64,000 nt of DNA from Chitinophaga barathri (GCF_003807585.1 NZ_RMBX01000010.1:1-64000); one strand, 5' to 3'; positions 33,317-43,606 are shown, counted from the first letter of the stretch. Notes: generated by a model not told the origin, from the sequence alone. Numbers and translations: made by a program.

Positions 33317-35020
33317 ATGTGTTTGACCCGTTTCAGAAGCATTTACTGTTTAGTCCTCGTTCTCGCCGGCGCCACTTTTAATAGCAGCGCACAAAGCAGG
33401 GATAGTATAAAAGCATTTGACAACTGGCGGGACATGCGTGTCGGGTTGTTTATTCACTGGGGACCTTCTTCGGGCAAAGCGTTGCCTCAATCACATTCCC
33501 ATGCCCGTAAAAGTGATTTTAACCCTCATGGAAGCGTGCCTGCCGAAGTGTATGATAAATTCTACACAACCTTTAACCCGGTCAAATATGATCCTGACCA
33601 ATGGCTGAAACTGGCTTATGATGCCGGTATGCGTTACACGGTTTTTGTGGCTAAACACCATGACGGGTTCTGCATGTTTAAAACGGATGCTACTGATTAC
33701 AATATCATGGCTACGCCCTATGGAAAAGATGTCGCTAAAATGTTTTCAGACGCATGTAAGCGGAACGGCATGGCATTGGGATGGCAAATTTCCCCGAAGG
33801 ACTGGAAACATCCGGACTTCAGCGCGAACCAGGATAAATACAATAAATACTACGGGCACCTGGTCGGGGAGCTTACTGAAAACTACGGGCCTGTTTCCGT
33901 GCTTTGGTTTGATGGCATCGAACCTGTGCCGCAGGACAAATGGAAGGAGGTATCTGAAACCGTACCGGGGTTGGTATATGCCCGCAATCCCAATACTATG
34001 CTGGGAGTACACGGTGCGGTGAAAGAAGATTTCCTGAGCTTTGAATACATGGTAGGTCCGTTCGACAGGAATAAACCATGGGAGACGTGCGAAGCCATCA
34101 ATCCAAGCGGCTGGGTGTATAATAAGCCGATGCCGGCCTATCCTTTCCGGAACCTGCTGCGAAACCTGGTATATACGGTTGCAAGAGATGGGAATTACCT
34201 GCTGGATGTAGGGCCCATGGAAACCGGCGAGCTTTTTCCGGCGGATGCCGAACGCCTGCGGCAATTTGCCGGTTGGATGAAAATAAACGCCGAAGCAATA
34301 CATGGTACAAGAGGCGGCCCGTACCGGGACGGAGAGTGGGGAGGCGCTACCTGCAAGGAAAAATTCGTCTATTTATTTGTATCCGATAAGGTGGGTGATA
34401 AACTTGTACTCCCGCTGCCAGGCGCAAATATTACCGCGGCCGGCAGGCTGGATGGCGGCCTTCTCAAACACCAGGTTAAAGGCAGCAACCTGGTTTTGCA
34501 ATTCCCGGACCGTGAAAAAGGAGAAAAACCCATCTTCACCGTGGTACGGTTAACGCTTGATAAACCAGCTTTATCCCTGCCTATAACGGATGGACAGCTC
34601 AATCTGGCAAACGCCGCCAATGTTAAGGCTTCCAGCATCCGGGACAATAACGGCAGTTTGTACGGGCCGGCGCTATTGTTTGACAATAAAGGAGAAACGG
34701 CATGGCAGGATAAAAAGGAAGATACATTATCCACCCTGCAATTTACACTGGAAGCACCTGCGGAGATCAGTGGGCTTGCCTTGTCTGAGCGCGGGCAAAC
34801 AGAAGAATGGGGGCACTATTTTGCCATACAGCTTAAAGTGCGGAATAGTGAAAAAGAACCATGGAGGATAGTGTTAACCCAAAAAGGAATGTTAGGGGCT
34901 CCGCCTATCCTGAGCTTCGAAAAAACCACCGCCAGATTTGTAGCATTAGATATCCGGAAAAAAGCGGGTATCCAGTTGCAAATTTCCGAACTAAGATTGT
35001 TTGCGCCGTTGGCAGAATAG
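33317..35020 (+). CDS. Alpha-L-fucosidase (GH29) with discoidin-like tail
   Basis: This 567-aa exported glycosidase has a signal peptide ending NSSAQ. The GH29 barrel shows RVGLFIHWGP (about 41-50), KHHDGF (113-118) and the nucleophile Asp in VLWFDGIE (Asp199). The usual fucosidase LLDVGP segment follows. The last ~130 residues (AANVKASSIRD, LFDNKGETAWQD) look like an F5/8-type carbohydrate-binding domain. It releases terminal alpha-L-fucose from glycans. No SusC/SusD pair or other glycan gene is adjacent, so it appears to work alone. The acid/base residue cannot be placed with certainty. Confidence 0.9.
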   Translation: MCLTRFRSIYCLVLVLAGATFNSSAQSRDSIKAFDNWRDMRVGLFIHWGPSSGKALPQSHSHARKSDFNPHGSVPAEVYDKFYTTFNPVKYDPDQWLKLAYDAGMRYTVFVAKHHDGFCMFKTDATDYNIMATPYGKDVAKMFSDACKRNGMALGWQISPKDWKHPDFSANQDKYNKYYGHLVGELTENYGPVSVLWFDGIEPVPQDKWKEVSETVPGLVYARNPNTMLGVHGAVKEDFLSFEYMVGPFDRNKPWETCEAINPSGWVYNKPMPAYPFRNLLRNLVYTVARDGNYLLDVGPMETGELFPADAERLRQFAGWMKINAEAIHGTRGGPYRDGEWGGATCKEKFVYLFVSDKVGDKLVLPLPGANITAAGRLDGGLLKHQVKGSNLVLQFPDREKGEKPIFTVVRLTLDKPALSLPITDGQLNLANAANVKASSIRDNNGSLYGPALLFDNKGETAWQDKKEDTLSTLQFTLEAPAEISGLALSERGQTEEWGHYFAIQLKVRNSEKEPWRIVLTQKGMLGAPPILSFEKTTARFVALDIRKKAGIQLQISELRLFAPLAE

Positions 35021-35060
35021 GGTACAGGCCGGGATGTTGATGACGGATTCCGGTCATTCA

Positions 35061-35702
35061 TTATTTGCCGGGCGCAATACCGCCTTTATTGATCCACTCA
35101 TCCCAGGCAGCCACAAATTCGTTATATGGCATTGGTGGTGGTTTACGGCCTTCGCCCATGTTCCAGCCTGCTTTTACCAGGGTATCCCTGGCGTGTTCTA
35201 TCAGTTGTGTTTTGTTCTTATGGCCGTTCCTGTTATAGTCCATTATTTGCAAGGCAAGTTCCCGTGCTGATTTTCCTTCGAAAACCATTTTCATGTCGGC
35301 GGGGGGAAGCGCCCATTTGGGGTTACCGGGCGGCGTATTGACACCCGGCGTATTGGTGGGTTGATGGCAATTGGAACATTTCATAGCATACACGCCTTTA
35401 CCATCCCGGCCCCTTACCGGCGACATGGTATGTAAATGGCTGTCATCTCCCTGGAGCGGAACATCCCCGGCAGGATGGCAATTCATGCACCGGGGGCTCA
35501 TTAAAACCTTGTATACCTTCTCGAACGCAGCTACAGATGCGATTCTATCTGCCTGGCTAATGTTGTCATTCTTTGCATCAGCCACCTCATTTTCACGGCT
35601 AAGCCCGCTTGCCGACAATCCAAATACTGTCACAACAACCATCGTAATAATGGTGAGTTTGGGGTGTTGAATGAAGAATTTTTTCCCAGGTACTTTTTCC
35701 AT
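35061..35702 (-). CDS. Di-haem c-type cytochrome-like protein of the Ior complex
   Basis: This 213-aa protein has an N-terminal hydrophobic segment (residues ~15-33, LTIITMVVVTVFGLSASG) and two haem-c motifs, CMNCH (about residue 72) and CSNCH (about 109). It is encoded 36 nt after the [2Fe-2S] subunit gene in the same direction. The likely function is to accept electrons from the molybdenum hydroxylase and pass them to the respiratory chain. Met or His axial ligands cannot be fixed by eye. Located in periplasm or membrane anchored. Confidence 0.82.
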   Translation of the reverse strand: MEKVPGKKFFIQHPKLTIITMVVVTVFGLSASGLSRENEVADAKNDNISQADRIASVAAFEKVYKVLMSPRCMNCHPAGDVPLQGDDSHLHTMSPVRGRDGKGVYAMKCSNCHQPTNTPGVNTPPGNPKWALPPADMKMVFEGKSARELALQIMDYNRNGHKNKTQLIEHARDTLVKAGWNMGEGRKPPPMPYNEFVAAWDEWINKGGIAPGK

Positions 35703-35738
35703 CTGTTTTTGATTTTTACAATTCTGCGTAGCGGTTTA

Positions 35739-36206
35739 TTACTTTGAACCTTTGTTTTGCATCTTAGCTGCAAGGTGTATTGCCTTATGAATTCTCATGT
35801 ATGTGCCACAACGGCAAATATTGCCTTCCATAGCGTTGTCGATATCCTTGTCGGTCGGGTTCTTATTTTCTTTCAGCAAAACCGCGGCAGACATGATCTG
35901 GCCGGCCTGGCAATACCCGCATTGCGAAACATCCAATTCCAGCCATGCTTTTTGCAATGGATGATCATTGTCAGCTGACAGGCCTTCTATGGTGACCACC
36001 TGCTGTTCAGCCGCTCTGCTCACCTTTGTAACGCACGACCGGACGGCTTCACCGTTCAGGTGAACAACACAGGCCCCGCATTGCGCCACGCCACATCCGT
36101 ATTTCGTACCCACAAGACCAATTACATCCCTGAGTGCCCAAAGCAATGGCATATTCGGGTCAATGTCCAGCTCGTATATTTTTTTGTTGATATTTAGTTT
36201 GATCAT
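35739..36206 (-). CDS. iorA: Isoquinoline 1-oxidoreductase-type [2Fe-2S] subunit
   Basis: This 155-aa small subunit of a xanthine-oxidase-family enzyme has two [2Fe-2S] clusters. The plant-type one is from CGVAQCGACVVHLNG plus a later Cys (SCVTKV), the second from CGYCQAGQIM and ICRCGTY. It carries electrons from the molybdenum centre to the cytochrome. It lies 22 nt after the large subunit gene. Domain order (plant-type ferredoxin, then a four-helix 2Fe-2S domain) matches IorA. The substrate is not necessarily isoquinoline; the name reflects the closest family only. Confidence 0.9.
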   Translation of the reverse strand: MIKLNINKKIYELDIDPNMPLLWALRDVIGLVGTKYGCGVAQCGACVVHLNGEAVRSCVTKVSRAAEQQVVTIEGLSADNDHPLQKAWLELDVSQCGYCQAGQIMSAAVLLKENKNPTDKDIDNAMEGNICRCGTYMRIHKAIHLAAKMQNKGSK

Positions 36207-36228
36207 ATTCGGTAATTGATAGTGTGCA

Positions 36229-38517
36229 TTAACCTAAATTTTTCTTGTTATCCAGCGTACTGCCTGGTTGTGGGAGTTGTTCAATAAAAGGCTGGCTGTA
36301 ATACCTTTTGTTGGTGGCTTTAAATAATGCATTGGCAACGGCACCGAATACAGGCGGGAAAGGTGGCTCACCCAGGCCGGTAGGATCAATATCGTTTTGT
36401 ACGAAATGCACTTCAATTTTTTTCGGCGCTTCACTGTGCCGTATCATCCGGTAATTGCTAAAGTTGTTTTGTTCTGCAGCCCCTTCTCTATGACTTAGCC
36501 TGCCATACAATGAGTTACCAATACCATCCACAACGGCGCCTTCCACCATGTTCGCAGCGGCGTCCGGATTTATAACGATGCCGCAGTCAACGGCACTGAC
36601 AACTCTTTCTACGTAAGGAATTCCATTTTTCATGACGATATCCACCACGTGTGCGGCATATGAATTATGGCAGAAATAGGCGGCGACGCCCCGGCTGTAT
36701 TTTTTATTTTCCGGTTTGCCCCATCCCGACTTTTCTTTCACCAGGTTCAATATCCCGGCATACCGGTCCGGGTTATAATCGTTGTTTTTTCCCACGGGAT
36801 TTTCTTTGGCTCTTTTCAGCAGTTCCAGCCTGAGTTCGATGGGATCTTTGCCCATGGCTACCGCCAGTTCATCTAAAAAAGACTGTTCCGCCGCAGCATT
36901 GAAGTTGGACCGCGGAGCCCTGAAAGCGCCGATCGTGATATTAGAAGGTATCTGCCATCCTTCCGCCAGGTAATTGTCAACCGCACCTGCGGGGAACCTG
37001 TTGGCATGAATAGCGTGTTCGGGAATCCCGCCGCCTTTCACATGAAACGCGATCAGATTTTTGTCTTTATCCAGCGCAGCCCGGTATGTTGCCGTATACA
37101 TGGGACGGTAGATGCCATAGGTCATGTCATCTTCACGGGTGTATATCAGGTGGATGGGTGCTTTTACTTTTTTGGAGATCAGCGCTGCTTCTGACAGGTA
37201 ATGCCCATAAGCTCTCCGGCCAAAGCCGCCACCCATGCGGGTCATCTGGATCTCGATCTTGTCGGGAGGTAAGTTTAATAATTTAGCCAATGTGGGCTCG
37301 GTCCAGCCAGGTGCCTGCAAGGGACCTACCAGCAAAGCTTTTTCATCGGTAACATGCGCGAAGAAATTCATGGGCTCCATGCAGTTGTGGGCCAGGAATG
37401 GTCCGTTATAGGTACGTTCGATCACCTGGGCTGCGTTTTTAAAAGCCGTTTCAGGGTCGCCGTCTTTTCTCAGCTGTTGCGCAGGTCTTTGGGCGTACTC
37501 CTTCATTTTTTCTAACTGGGTAGTGGTACTTTCAAGCGCTCCCGGTACAATCACTTCTCTTTTGGCGCCCCTTCCACCCATGGTATCTTTGGTATCGCCT
37601 GCCGCTTCCCATTGTACGATCAGTTTTTTGCGGGCATTCATTACTTCCCAGGTGGTATTGCCTACTATTACCAGCAAATCGTTGAAAGTACGGGTATCGA
37701 ACCCGCCTTGTTCAAAACCGTCTTCATATAACTTAAGTGTGAAGACGTCCCTGATCCCTGGCATGTTCAAGGCCTGGGAAGCATCAAAGGATTGCAGTTT
37801 CATGCCGAATGCCGGTGGATGGTGTATCATCGCGATCAGCATTCCTTCCTGTTTATAATCCAACCCAAAGAGCGGTTTACCGGCAACGATCTTCAGGCCC
37901 TCAACATTCTTCTGCGAGCTGCGTACAACCTTAAAATCCTTTGCCGCCTTTAGCGTCATTCCTTTGGGGACAGGCAAAGCGGCGGCTTTTGACGCCAGGC
38001 TGCCATAGGTTGCCGACCTGCCGCTTTTTTCATGGGAGATCGTGCCGGCGTTGGCAGTCAGCTCTTCTATGGGGACGCCCCAGGTTTCAGCTGCCGCCTG
38101 CAGCAGCATTTGGCGGGCTGCGGCACCCGCTTCACGGAGCGGCTTCCAGTACATCCGCACTGAATTACTGCCGCCGGTAAATTGCGGTCCCAGTTTTACA
38201 TTGTCGTGCGGCCCCATTTCCACCACTATTTTTTTCCAGTCGGCCTCCAGTTCTTCCGCTACAATCATGGGGAGTGAGGTCATTACATTCTGGCCAAATT
38301 CCGGGTTGGGATTGAGGATCTTTATGATATTGTCCGGTGTTATCTTTATATAGCCGGTCAATTCATTCCATTGCTCAGGCAGTGCCGCGCTCTCAGGCGT
38401 ATTGGCCAGCCCGGCCCTGGAAAGCCAGGTGAAACTGATCATAAGGCCGCCCCCTGCTAATAAAGATGACTTTAAAAAAGAACGCCTGCTTTGGGTTGAC
38501 TTTGATGGTTCCATCAT
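36229..38517 (-). CDS. iorB: Isoquinoline 1-oxidoreductase-type molybdopterin subunit
   Basis: This 762-aa large subunit is exported by the twin-arginine route (SRRSFLKSSLLAGGGLM at residues ~10-26). It binds molybdopterin (GGGFGRRAYGHYLSEA) and ends with GLGEPPFPPVFGA, which includes the Glu base of molybdenum hydroxylases. It hydroxylates N-heteroaromatic or aldehyde substrates with water as oxygen source. The pair with IorA and the cytochrome gene is complete here. Cofactor genes run divergently. The start could also be one codon later. Confidence 0.9.
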   Translation of the reverse strand: MMEPSKSTQSRRSFLKSSLLAGGGLMISFTWLSRAGLANTPESAALPEQWNELTGYIKITPDNIIKILNPNPEFGQNVMTSLPMIVAEELEADWKKIVVEMGPHDNVKLGPQFTGGSNSVRMYWKPLREAGAAARQMLLQAAAETWGVPIEELTANAGTISHEKSGRSATYGSLASKAAALPVPKGMTLKAAKDFKVVRSSQKNVEGLKIVAGKPLFGLDYKQEGMLIAMIHHPPAFGMKLQSFDASQALNMPGIRDVFTLKLYEDGFEQGGFDTRTFNDLLVIVGNTTWEVMNARKKLIVQWEAAGDTKDTMGGRGAKREVIVPGALESTTTQLEKMKEYAQRPAQQLRKDGDPETAFKNAAQVIERTYNGPFLAHNCMEPMNFFAHVTDEKALLVGPLQAPGWTEPTLAKLLNLPPDKIEIQMTRMGGGFGRRAYGHYLSEAALISKKVKAPIHLIYTREDDMTYGIYRPMYTATYRAALDKDKNLIAFHVKGGGIPEHAIHANRFPAGAVDNYLAEGWQIPSNITIGAFRAPRSNFNAAAEQSFLDELAVAMGKDPIELRLELLKRAKENPVGKNNDYNPDRYAGILNLVKEKSGWGKPENKKYSRGVAAYFCHNSYAAHVVDIVMKNGIPYVERVVSAVDCGIVINPDAAANMVEGAVVDGIGNSLYGRLSHREGAAEQNNFSNYRMIRHSEAPKKIEVHFVQNDIDPTGLGEPPFPPVFGAVANALFKATNKRYYSQPFIEQLPQPGSTLDNKKNLG

Positions 38518-38754
38518 GAAAAAATTATTGTTAAGGCAAAAGATTATTCTTCAGCATTGAGGCCGTTGTTCGCACAAGAGTAAGTTACCAAATAAATTCC
38601 CGGTTTTTTGTATATGTATTACTGGTTTTCCTACCAATATTACGGTTTGAAAAAGAACGGGAACTTCGCCAGTCAGGAATTCGTTAGATTTGGTAACGCC
38701 GCCCACAGGTATCGGGCGGTATATTTAAATTTACAAAACTGTCCTGATATAAGG

Positions 38755-39879
38755 ATGAAAGAGATTCTGGAAATAATTCAGGCATATGAAACGGCCCGGC
38801 GCGATCAGATGCGGGCTGTGCTGGCTACTGTAGTTAAGGTCGAAGGATCTTCCTACCGTCAGCCGGGAGCGCGCATGCTCGTAACGGAAGACGGGAGCCT
38901 CACGGGAGCTATCAGCGGAGGCTGCCTGGAGGGGGATGCGCTTCGTAAAGCTTTGCTGGCCATACACCAACGGCAAAATAAACTGATTACCTACGATACC
39001 AGCAATCCTGACGATATCGAATTTGGCGTCCAGCTCGGCTGTAATGGTATCGTGCATATCCTTTTCGAATATATCGATACTGAAAAGCCGGACAATGCGC
39101 TGGCGTTACTGTCGCGGCTGATGGAAGACCGCAGGGAGGCGGCATTGGTCACCTGTTATTCGCCGGACCGCAAGGCACCGCAGCAAGGCACCGTTCTTTG
39201 CTGGAAGGCAGGAGCCGGGTACGGTGCAGGGATTTCGGGCGTGGATCTTTCCGCCGACCTTGCAAAGGTGATAGAAGAAAGGCGGACCATCATCAGGAAA
39301 ATCTCCACGGAAGGCGATGGGGTTGAGGTATTGCTGGAATATGTGGCTCCACGGGTATCGCTCATCGTGGCCGGGGCCGGAAATGACGTGAAGCCGTTGG
39401 TAATAGCAGCTTCTTTGCTGGGTTGGGAAGTAACGGTGGCAGACGGCCGGGTGACGCATGCAAAGGCGGCCCGTTTTCCGGGAGCGAAAAATGTTTTGCC
39501 CGTGCGGCCTGAAGAATTGATCAGCCGGTTGGCCATTGATAAATCAACCGTATTCGTCCTGATGACGCACAATTATAAGTACGACCTGGCGCTGTTGAAA
39601 GCACTTCCCTCATCGCCAACGCCATACATCGGGGTGCTGGGCCCAAAAACCAAACTGAACCGGATGCTGCAGGATCTTGCTTCAGAAGGCATTAACCTCA
39701 CCTCCGAACAGCTGGATCGCGTCTATGGCCCTGTAGGACTCGATATAGGGGCTGAAACCCCGGAAGAGATCGCTATTTCCATCATTGCGGAAATAAAGGC
39801 CGTATTAGGTGGGAAAACGGCGGGCTTCCTTAAATTCCGCAATGAGAAGATCCATAAGGATACAATTGTCTTACCATAA
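38755..39879 (+). CDS. XdhC-family molybdenum cofactor insertion protein
   Basis: This 374-aa protein has the XdhC N-terminus (VLATVVKVEGSSYRQPGARMLVT ... GAISGGCLEGD) and a C-terminal Rossmann-like domain (LIVAGAGNDVKPLVIAASLLGWEVTVAD). XdhC binds molybdenum cofactor, promotes its sulfuration and hands it to xanthine-oxidase-family enzymes such as the IorB subunit encoded divergently. The ATG at 38755 was chosen over an upstream frame that lacks family similarity. Together with moaA and two fusion genes it is the first gene of the Moco operon. Confidence 0.88.
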   Translation: MKEILEIIQAYETARRDQMRAVLATVVKVEGSSYRQPGARMLVTEDGSLTGAISGGCLEGDALRKALLAIHQRQNKLITYDTSNPDDIEFGVQLGCNGIVHILFEYIDTEKPDNALALLSRLMEDRREAALVTCYSPDRKAPQQGTVLCWKAGAGYGAGISGVDLSADLAKVIEERRTIIRKISTEGDGVEVLLEYVAPRVSLIVAGAGNDVKPLVIAASLLGWEVTVADGRVTHAKAARFPGAKNVLPVRPEELISRLAIDKSTVFVLMTHNYKYDLALLKALPSSPTPYIGVLGPKTKLNRMLQDLASEGINLTSEQLDRVYGPVGLDIGAETPEEIAISIIAEIKAVLGGKTAGFLKFRNEKIHKDTIVLP

Positions 39880-39887
39880 GTTTTATC

Positions 39888-40868
39888 ATGATTGAAGACC
39901 GCTTTGGACGTGTACATGATTACCTGCGCCTTTCGCTGACCGATAATTGCAACCTGCGTTGTTTTTATTGCATGCCGGAGGAACGGTATGCCTTTGCGCC
40001 CCATGCGCGGCTCATGCAGGTGGGGGAAATCGATCATTTAGCGAGGGTGTTCGTTTCCCAGGGTGTTCGTAAGATCCGGCTGACGGGCGGGGAGCCCCTG
40101 GTCAGAAAAGATGCGCCCGCCATTATCAGGTCGCTGGCGGAACTTCCGGTGGAACTGGCCTGTACCACGAATGGCATCCGGTTGGATGAAATGATCGCGG
40201 ATATCGAAGCCGCGGGTTTCGCCAGTATCAACGTCAGCCTCGACACGCTGCAGCCCGGTAAATTCCTGAAAATCACCCGGCGGGATCTCTTTCACCGCGT
40301 CCGGAATAATATCGGTCTTTTACTGGACCGGGGCATCCGCACCAAAATCAACGTCGTGGTCATGAAAGGGCTGAATGACGATGAGATCACGGATTTCATA
40401 GCGCTTACGCGGGAAAGCCCGGTGGAAGTACGATTTATTGAATTCATGCCCTTCAGCGGGAACCGGTGGACAAGCAACCAGGTATTCACCTACCGCGAGA
40501 TACTGGAAGAAGTGAATACGAAATACGAAACGAGTCCCATGCCGGCCGGGCCCAATGAAACGGCCCGGCGATTTTCCATACCAGGCCACCAGGGGCATTT
40601 TTCAGTTATCAGCACGATGACCGCTCCATTCTGCGCGGGTTGCAACCGTATACGCCTCACAGCGGACGGGAAACTGAAGAATTGCCTGTTTTCCAAAACG
40701 GAGACAGACCTGCTCACGGCATTGCGCCGCGGTGAGGATGTACTACCGCTCATTCTGGAAAATGTCCGGTTGAAAGAACGTGCACTGGGTGGGCAGATGA
40801 ACGGAGATTTTAAGAACCTCGATGCCCGGTCGATCGAAAACCGGAGCATGATAACCATAGGTGGATAA
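39888..40868 (+). CDS. moaA: GTP 3',8-cyclase MoaA
   Basis: This 326-aa radical-SAM enzyme starts molybdopterin synthesis by rearranging GTP. The N-terminal [4Fe-4S] motif is CNLRCFYC, the C-terminal cluster is CAGCNRIRL with a third Cys in LKNC, and the last residues are GG (TIGG), as in other MoaA proteins where the tail reaches the active site. The start is 8 nt after the xdhC stop, and the stop overlaps the next start (TAATG). Length is normal. It needs MoaC, encoded two genes on. Confidence 0.96.
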   Translation: MIEDRFGRVHDYLRLSLTDNCNLRCFYCMPEERYAFAPHARLMQVGEIDHLARVFVSQGVRKIRLTGGEPLVRKDAPAIIRSLAELPVELACTTNGIRLDEMIADIEAAGFASINVSLDTLQPGKFLKITRRDLFHRVRNNIGLLLDRGIRTKINVVVMKGLNDDEITDFIALTRESPVEVRFIEFMPFSGNRWTSNQVFTYREILEEVNTKYETSPMPAGPNETARRFSIPGHQGHFSVISTMTAPFCAGCNRIRLTADGKLKNCLFSKTETDLLTALRRGEDVLPLILENVRLKERALGGQMNGDFKNLDARSIENRSMITIGG

Positions 40869-42643
40869 TGCAGCAGCAAACAGGGATCATCATTTTGGCA
40901 GCTGGCGCTTCGTTGCGTATGGGGCAGCCTAAACAATTAATGACCTTTGAGGGGAAAAGCCTGGTACGACTGGCTGCAGATGCCGCGCTGGTGGATAAAA
41001 GGCATGTGGTGATGGTGGTTTTGGGCGCGCATGCGGATGCCGTTGCCCGGGAGCTGGCGGGTACCGGGGTACGACTGGTCACCAACAGCGGCTGGCAATC
41101 CGGGATGGCGTCGTCCATCAGGGTGGGAGTGGAGTCGCTGCTGGATGCGGCCCCTGATATTACTTCCTGCATTCTCGCTGTTTGCGATCAGCCGTTTCTC
41201 AGTGCTACCGTCCTCGAAGGATTAAAATCGGCCCAACTCACCTCCGGCAAGGGGATTGCAGCATCCGCATATGATAACACTTATGGCACGCCGGCGCTGT
41301 TCACCCGTCCATATTTCAAGTATTTGCTGCAGCTGGAAGGCCAGGAAGGCGCGAAGAAAGTGATCCGGCAGTACAGTGCGGATACTGTCATGTATCCATT
41401 TGAAAAAGGCCGTACCGATATAGACACAATGGAAGAATATAATCAGTTGACCCACCAGATGATCAGCGTTGAAGCCGCCAAAGAGATTATCAGCAGGAGT
41501 TTACCTGAATGGAACCGCAGCGTTCAGCTTCATCTTGCTGAAGCCGCCGGGCATGTAGCGGCGGCGGATGTGGTGGCCGGCGGGGATTTTCCCCGGTTCG
41601 CCCAGTCCTCCATGGATGGTTATGCCATCCGTTTCCAGGACAAGGACCGGGAGCTTGAAATCGCCGGCGAGATTCCCGCAGGTGCTTCGGAGCTATTCCG
41701 GCTGAAGGCAGGGAAGGCCTTGCGGATATTTACCGGTGCGCCCATGCCTGCCGGGGCGGATACTGTTGTGATGCAGGAAAAGGTGACGGTGACTGCGGAA
41801 GGTATGCTCCTGGTAAGGGACGAAGAACTGAGCGCGGGCCTGAACGTCCGTCCCAGGGGTAGCGAGGTGTCCGAAGGTGCGGTGGCAATGACGGCCGGTA
41901 CGTTTCTTTCTGCGGCTGCGATCGGATTCCTGGCCGGTATCGGAAAAACCCAGGTGGAAGTTGTAGCCACGCCCGCAATCGTCATTATCGTCACCGGCAA
42001 CGAGTTGCAGGAACCGGGCCTGCCATTGGGATATGGCCAGGTATATGAATCGAATTCAATTCAACTGCGAAGCGCACTGAAGCACATTGGCATCAACGAT
42101 ATAACAGTGCGTCATGTGAAGGACGATCCCGCTATGCTCACGCAGGCGCTGGCGGATGCGCTGGGCTCCTTCGATATGGTGCTGCTGGTAGGCGGCGTGA
42201 GCGTTGGCGACTATGATTTTGTTGCGAACGCCGCGGTGAAGGCCGGTGTCCGCCAGGGATTCCACCGGGTCAGGCAAAAGCCGGGGAAACCGCTCTTTTT
42301 CGGGACATTGGAAGACAAGCTGGTGTTTGGGCTTCCTGGAAATCCTTCTTCCGCGCTTACATGCTTTTACATGTATGTGGCGCCAGCACTGGAAGCCATG
42401 TTAGGGCGGCCGCACGGCTCCCGCAAACTGTTTGCGCGAACGACGCATGCATATCGCAAGAAGGCCGGGTTGACGCATTTTCTGAAAGCTTTTTTCGACG
42501 GCACGGCAGTTACTCCGCTGCATGCCCAGGAATCGTACCGCCTCCATTCCTTTGCACAGGCGAATTGTTTCCTGGTATTGGGAGAGGCGTCCACCGGGTG
42601 CGAGGCAGGAGATGAGGTTGAAATACAGTTGCTGAATTTATGA
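40868..42643 (+). CDS. MocA-MoeA fusion protein
   Basis: This 591-aa natural fusion has an N-terminal MobA/MocA-type nucleotidyltransferase, LAAGASLRMGQPKQL at residues ~10-24 with the GMASSIRVG segment (about 1-195). It is followed by MoeA (about 200-591), with SSMDGYAI, MPAGADTVVMQE, VTGNEL, LVGGVSVGDYD and PGNPSSA. MoeA inserts molybdate into adenylylated molybdopterin. The MocA-like half adds CTP to Moco to form MCD, the form needed by xanthine-oxidase-family enzymes. A single polypeptide thus may make MCD for the IorAB enzyme. Overlaps moaA by 1 nt. Confidence 0.9.
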   Translation: MQQQTGIIILAAGASLRMGQPKQLMTFEGKSLVRLAADAALVDKRHVVMVVLGAHADAVARELAGTGVRLVTNSGWQSGMASSIRVGVESLLDAAPDITSCILAVCDQPFLSATVLEGLKSAQLTSGKGIAASAYDNTYGTPALFTRPYFKYLLQLEGQEGAKKVIRQYSADTVMYPFEKGRTDIDTMEEYNQLTHQMISVEAAKEIISRSLPEWNRSVQLHLAEAAGHVAAADVVAGGDFPRFAQSSMDGYAIRFQDKDRELEIAGEIPAGASELFRLKAGKALRIFTGAPMPAGADTVVMQEKVTVTAEGMLLVRDEELSAGLNVRPRGSEVSEGAVAMTAGTFLSAAAIGFLAGIGKTQVEVVATPAIVIIVTGNELQEPGLPLGYGQVYESNSIQLRSALKHIGINDITVRHVKDDPAMLTQALADALGSFDMVLLVGGVSVGDYDFVANAAVKAGVRQGFHRVRQKPGKPLFFGTLEDKLVFGLPGNPSSALTCFYMYVAPALEAMLGRPHGSRKLFARTTHAYRKKAGLTHFLKAFFDGTAVTPLHAQESYRLHSFAQANCFLVLGEASTGCEAGDEVEIQLLNL

Positions 42644-42692
42644 TTGTGCACGGTCACTGATGAAACCCATCAGTGGAAAGTAAATCAATAGT

Positions 42693-43601
42693 ATGGTAGA
42701 CATCACATTTAAAAGTTTTACGCTGAGAAAAGCCATTGCTACCGCGACGGTGCGCGTTTCCCGCCCGGAAACAATAGAACTGGTGCAACAGCGGAAGGTG
42801 CCGAAAGGCGACGTATTCGAGTTTGCCCGCGCTTCCGCGTTGCTGGCCATCAAAAAAACCAGCGACATGATCCCGGACTGCCACCCGCTGCCGGTTGAGT
42901 TTGCCGCGGTAACTTATGAAGTGGAAGAGTTGTGTATTAATATTCGCGTAGAAGTACATACTATTTACAAAACCGGGGTGGAAGTGGAGGCCATGCATGG
43001 TGCTTCCCTCGCGGCGCTGGTGATCTACGATATGCTCAAGCCCGTTGATAAACAGGTGGAAATACAGAACATCAGGCTCCTGGAGAAACTGGGTGGTAAA
43101 AGCAACAGCCCTGTGGTGGAGGCAGAAGGTCTGAAAACAGCTGTGGTTGTATGCAGCGATTCCATTTCCAAAGGGCAAAAGGATGACAGATCAGGTAAAT
43201 TAGTTGTGGAGGCCTTGCACGGCCATGGAATCCGGGATGTTGAATATTTTGTTGTTCCCGATGAGGTTAGCGCCATTCAGCGGCGGCTGGAAATATGCAG
43301 GGAAAGCAGCGTCGATCTGCTGATCTTTACGGGCGGCACCGGTTTGTCGGACCGGGATGTGACCCCGGACGCTGTTCTGCCGTACATTACGAAACCCATA
43401 CCGGGCATCATGGAAACTGCCAGGCAATATGGACAGCTCCGTAGCCGTACGGCGATGCTTTCGCGTGGGATTGCCGGGTTTTCGGAAAATATGCTGGTGA
43501 TTACGCTGCCGGGCTCGCCGAACGGTGTTAAAGAAAGTATGCAGGCCATATTTCCGCAGGTTTTGCATGTGTTCCATGTAAAACGGGACAAACCCCATTA
43601 A
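42693..43601 (+). CDS. Bifunctional MoaC-MoaB protein
   Basis: This 302-aa natural fusion has MoaC (about 1-150, KKTSDMIPDCHPLPVEFA and VEVEAMHGASLAALVIYDML), which converts the 3',8-cH2GTP made by MoaA to cyclic pyranopterin phosphate. MoaB/MogA follows (about 160-302, FTGGTGLSDRDVTPDAV and LPGSPNGVKESM), which adenylylates molybdopterin. The MoaC/MoaB fusion is known in Bacteroidota. It is last in the operon; its stop is 6 nt from the convergent cysteine desulfurase stop. MoaD and MoaE (molybdopterin synthase) are not in the window and must be elsewhere. Confidence 0.92.
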   Translation: MVDITFKSFTLRKAIATATVRVSRPETIELVQQRKVPKGDVFEFARASALLAIKKTSDMIPDCHPLPVEFAAVTYEVEELCINIRVEVHTIYKTGVEVEAMHGASLAALVIYDMLKPVDKQVEIQNIRLLEKLGGKSNSPVVEAEGLKTAVVVCSDSISKGQKDDRSGKLVVEALHGHGIRDVEYFVVPDEVSAIQRRLEICRESSVDLLIFTGGTGLSDRDVTPDAVLPYITKPIPGIMETARQYGQLRSRTAMLSRGIAGFSENMLVITLPGSPNGVKESMQAIFPQVLHVFHVKRDKPH

Positions 43602-43606
43602 CCAAA